Assembly: GCF_001742425.1 (NCBI RefSeq) | Contig: NZ_MJEH01000008.1 | Location: forward strand, 1 to 64,000 | Direction of reading: 5' to 3' | From: Bacillus solimangrovi | GTDB lineage: Bacteria; Bacillota; Bacilli; Bacillales; Bacillaceae_N | DNA length: 64,000 nucleotides | In this document: piece by piece, positions 63,070 through 64,000 of the stretch | How the letters are laid out: each line of letters starts with the position of its first letter | How positions within the stretch are numbered: the stretch's first letter is position 1 | Notes under the pieces: generated by a model | Database searches by the model: none | What the model was told of the DNA's origin: nothing | Seen by the model: the letters and a program-made list of their open reading frames with translations, nothing else | Program-made: the position numbers and the translations under genes

Positions 63070-63774
63070 CTAATCAGTCAAACTTACCGATGAGTAATTT
63101 GATTTTGATAGATACTTTTTAACAAGTGCTTGTGCTAAGCAGTCAGCAGAATCGACAAACGTTATCTTGTCCCATTGATTTGTTAAGACGACATTTAAAT
63201 CTGTACATGCTACAACAACAGTATCTACAGTCTCACTTAACTCTGCACATAACTCATTCCATAATTGTTGTGCTTCTTGTACATTTCCTAACTTAATAGT
63301 TGAGATGATTTCATTTACACTCATTTGCCAAGTTGTTCTACTAATATAAACGATTCCACATTCCAAGAAAGCATTCTGATAGATTTGAGATTGTACAGTC
63401 GGCTCTGTTCCTAACAAAGCTACCTTTTTACATGATTGAGGCATTGCGTTAATCGTCTCTTCAACAATGTTCAGTATCGGAACAGTAAGTGCTTCTTCTA
63501 ATTTATCAAAGTATAGATGTGCTGTATTGCATGGCATAGCGATAAAGTCTACACCAGTGCTTTCAAGTCTTTTTGCGCCGTTTATAATGGATTGTTCCAT
63601 CTCTTCATGATCGATCGGTTTATCAATAAAAAAAGGTGTTGGACACGAATAAATCATCATTTGTGGAAAATCAAGATCAACCTTCGCACCGTATATTTTT
63701 TGACACTGCTCGACTACATTATCAATGAATGGACCAGTAGATTTTGGTCCCATCCCTGCCAATATTCCAATCAT
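63070..63774 (-). CDS. Aspartate/glutamate racemase family protein
   Basis: 234 residues with MIGILAGMGPKSTGPFID, catalytic Cys pair in DFIAMPCNTAHLYF and VVVACTDLN, and the EE motif NIVEETINA, as in RacD/RacX/YgeA-type cofactor-independent racemases. Aspartate or a broader amino acid substrate is possible. It precedes the phosphatase gene on the same strand after ~60 bp. Confidence 0.88.
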   Translation of the reverse strand: MIGILAGMGPKSTGPFIDNVVEQCQKIYGAKVDLDFPQMMIYSCPTPFFIDKPIDHEEMEQSIINGAKRLESTGVDFIAMPCNTAHLYFDKLEEALTVPILNIVEETINAMPQSCKKVALLGTEPTVQSQIYQNAFLECGIVYISRTTWQMSVNEIISTIKLGNVQEAQQLWNELCAELSETVDTVVVACTDLNVVLTNQWDKITFVDSADCLAQALVKKYLSKSNYSSVSLTD

Positions 63775-63819
63775 ACATACCCTCCTAGAGTATCTGCCTA
63801 TACTTATATATCTTATTCG

Positions 63820-64000
63820 TTATTCAATTTCGCTCGTGTAATATTTTTGTACAGCTTGTTTCAAATATTCATATTGGTGCTCATTTGTGTCTGAAAATGC
63901 TTCATTTCTATTTGATGAAATATCCATATAGTCAATCTGTTCTCGAAATTGAGAGGCAGTAAAATCATAACGTTGTCCATTAATTTGATTATAATAATGC
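63820..64000 (-). CDS. C-terminal part of a YunG-like protein (5' end outside window)
   Basis: About 60 codons read leftward to TAA at 63820 with HYYNQINGQRYDFTASQFRE, YMDISSNRNEAF and LKQAVQKYYTSEIE. The H-Y/W-N-x-I-x-G-x-x-Y/F-D-x-T-x-x-Q-F pattern is that of the YunG family, whose function is unknown. Upstream part lies beyond the right edge. Confidence 0.65.
   Translation of the reverse strand, partial: HYYNQINGQRYDFTASQFREQIDYMDISSNRNEAFSDTNEHQYEYLKQAVQKYYTSEIE

Noticed and set aside
1..64000. CRISPR array, rRNA operon or insertion sequence
   Set aside because: No regularly spaced direct repeats, rRNA sequence or transposase ORF was found in the window.

Overview
The window is chromosomal DNA of a low-GC, Gram-positive, Bacillus-like bacterium (Bacillaceae). 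The evidence is: strong AGGAGG-type ribosome sites, many UUG/GUG starts, a Bacillus-type signal peptidase I, HemAT, a csoR-copA-copZ copper operon, Mqo, QueD, a lone ResC/CcsB-type protein, YesM/YesN-type regulators and AT-rich intergenic regions with U-tailed terminators. I cannot name the species.

Left end (1-16 kb). The window opens inside a leftward gene that is cut by the edge and reads without a stop for 681 codons. It encodes a secreted protein with the architecture of the binding/translocation component of binary toxins (anthrax protective antigen, Vip1, iota-b, C2II). It also carries a seven-copy 13-residue acidic tandem repeat that is unusual for that family. Next come an Old Yellow Enzyme, a nucleotidyltransferase-like protein, a truncated acetyltransferase, signal peptidase I, a CPBP protease, HemAT, an NhaC-type antiporter behind a structured leader, an orphan SUKH protein and a membrane chemoreceptor.

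Sugar region (16.5-27.6 kb). A secreted GH3 beta-glucosidase with CBM6 and CBM56-like modules is followed by a xylose/ribose-class ABC transporter (binding protein, double ATPase, permease) with a near-consensus cre site. Upstream lies an AraC-type response regulator, a LytS/YesM-type kinase and a membrane-anchored sugar-binding protein, a layout like the XylFII-LytS sensing systems.

28-43 kb. After a tRNA-Val come a stalk-domain gene broken by an in-frame amber codon, a secreted lamin-tail protein and a secreted Vps62-like protein. An unusual leftward cluster follows: small membrane protein, AGE epimerase-STAS fusion, GlgX-type debranching enzyme, two different DJ-1/PfpI proteins and a terpene-cyclase-like-toroid/ankyrin fusion. 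This is the best candidate here, besides the toxin, for an undescribed system. Then come an NTF2-like protein and a secreted PI-PLC.

43-56 kb. An uncatalogued 43-residue exported-peptide gene with its own promoter and terminator lies beside a secreted protein of unknown function and two paralogous membrane proteins. Then follow CcsB, a LytTR-DUF3021-ABC-2 operon, Mqo, QueD, an alpha/beta hydrolase and an MDR oxidoreductase.

56-64 kb. A small P-loop kinase-like gene, the copper operon with a clear CsoR promoter/operator, an MBL-fold protein, a broken HXXEE gene, a zinc-ribbon protein, a histidine phosphatase, an aspartate-racemase-family protein and the 3' end of a YunG-like gene.

Across the window there are three copies of a roughly 60-nt palindromic intergenic repeat, two diverged copies of another intergenic repeat, and several decaying genes, two of them interrupted by single in-frame stop codons.
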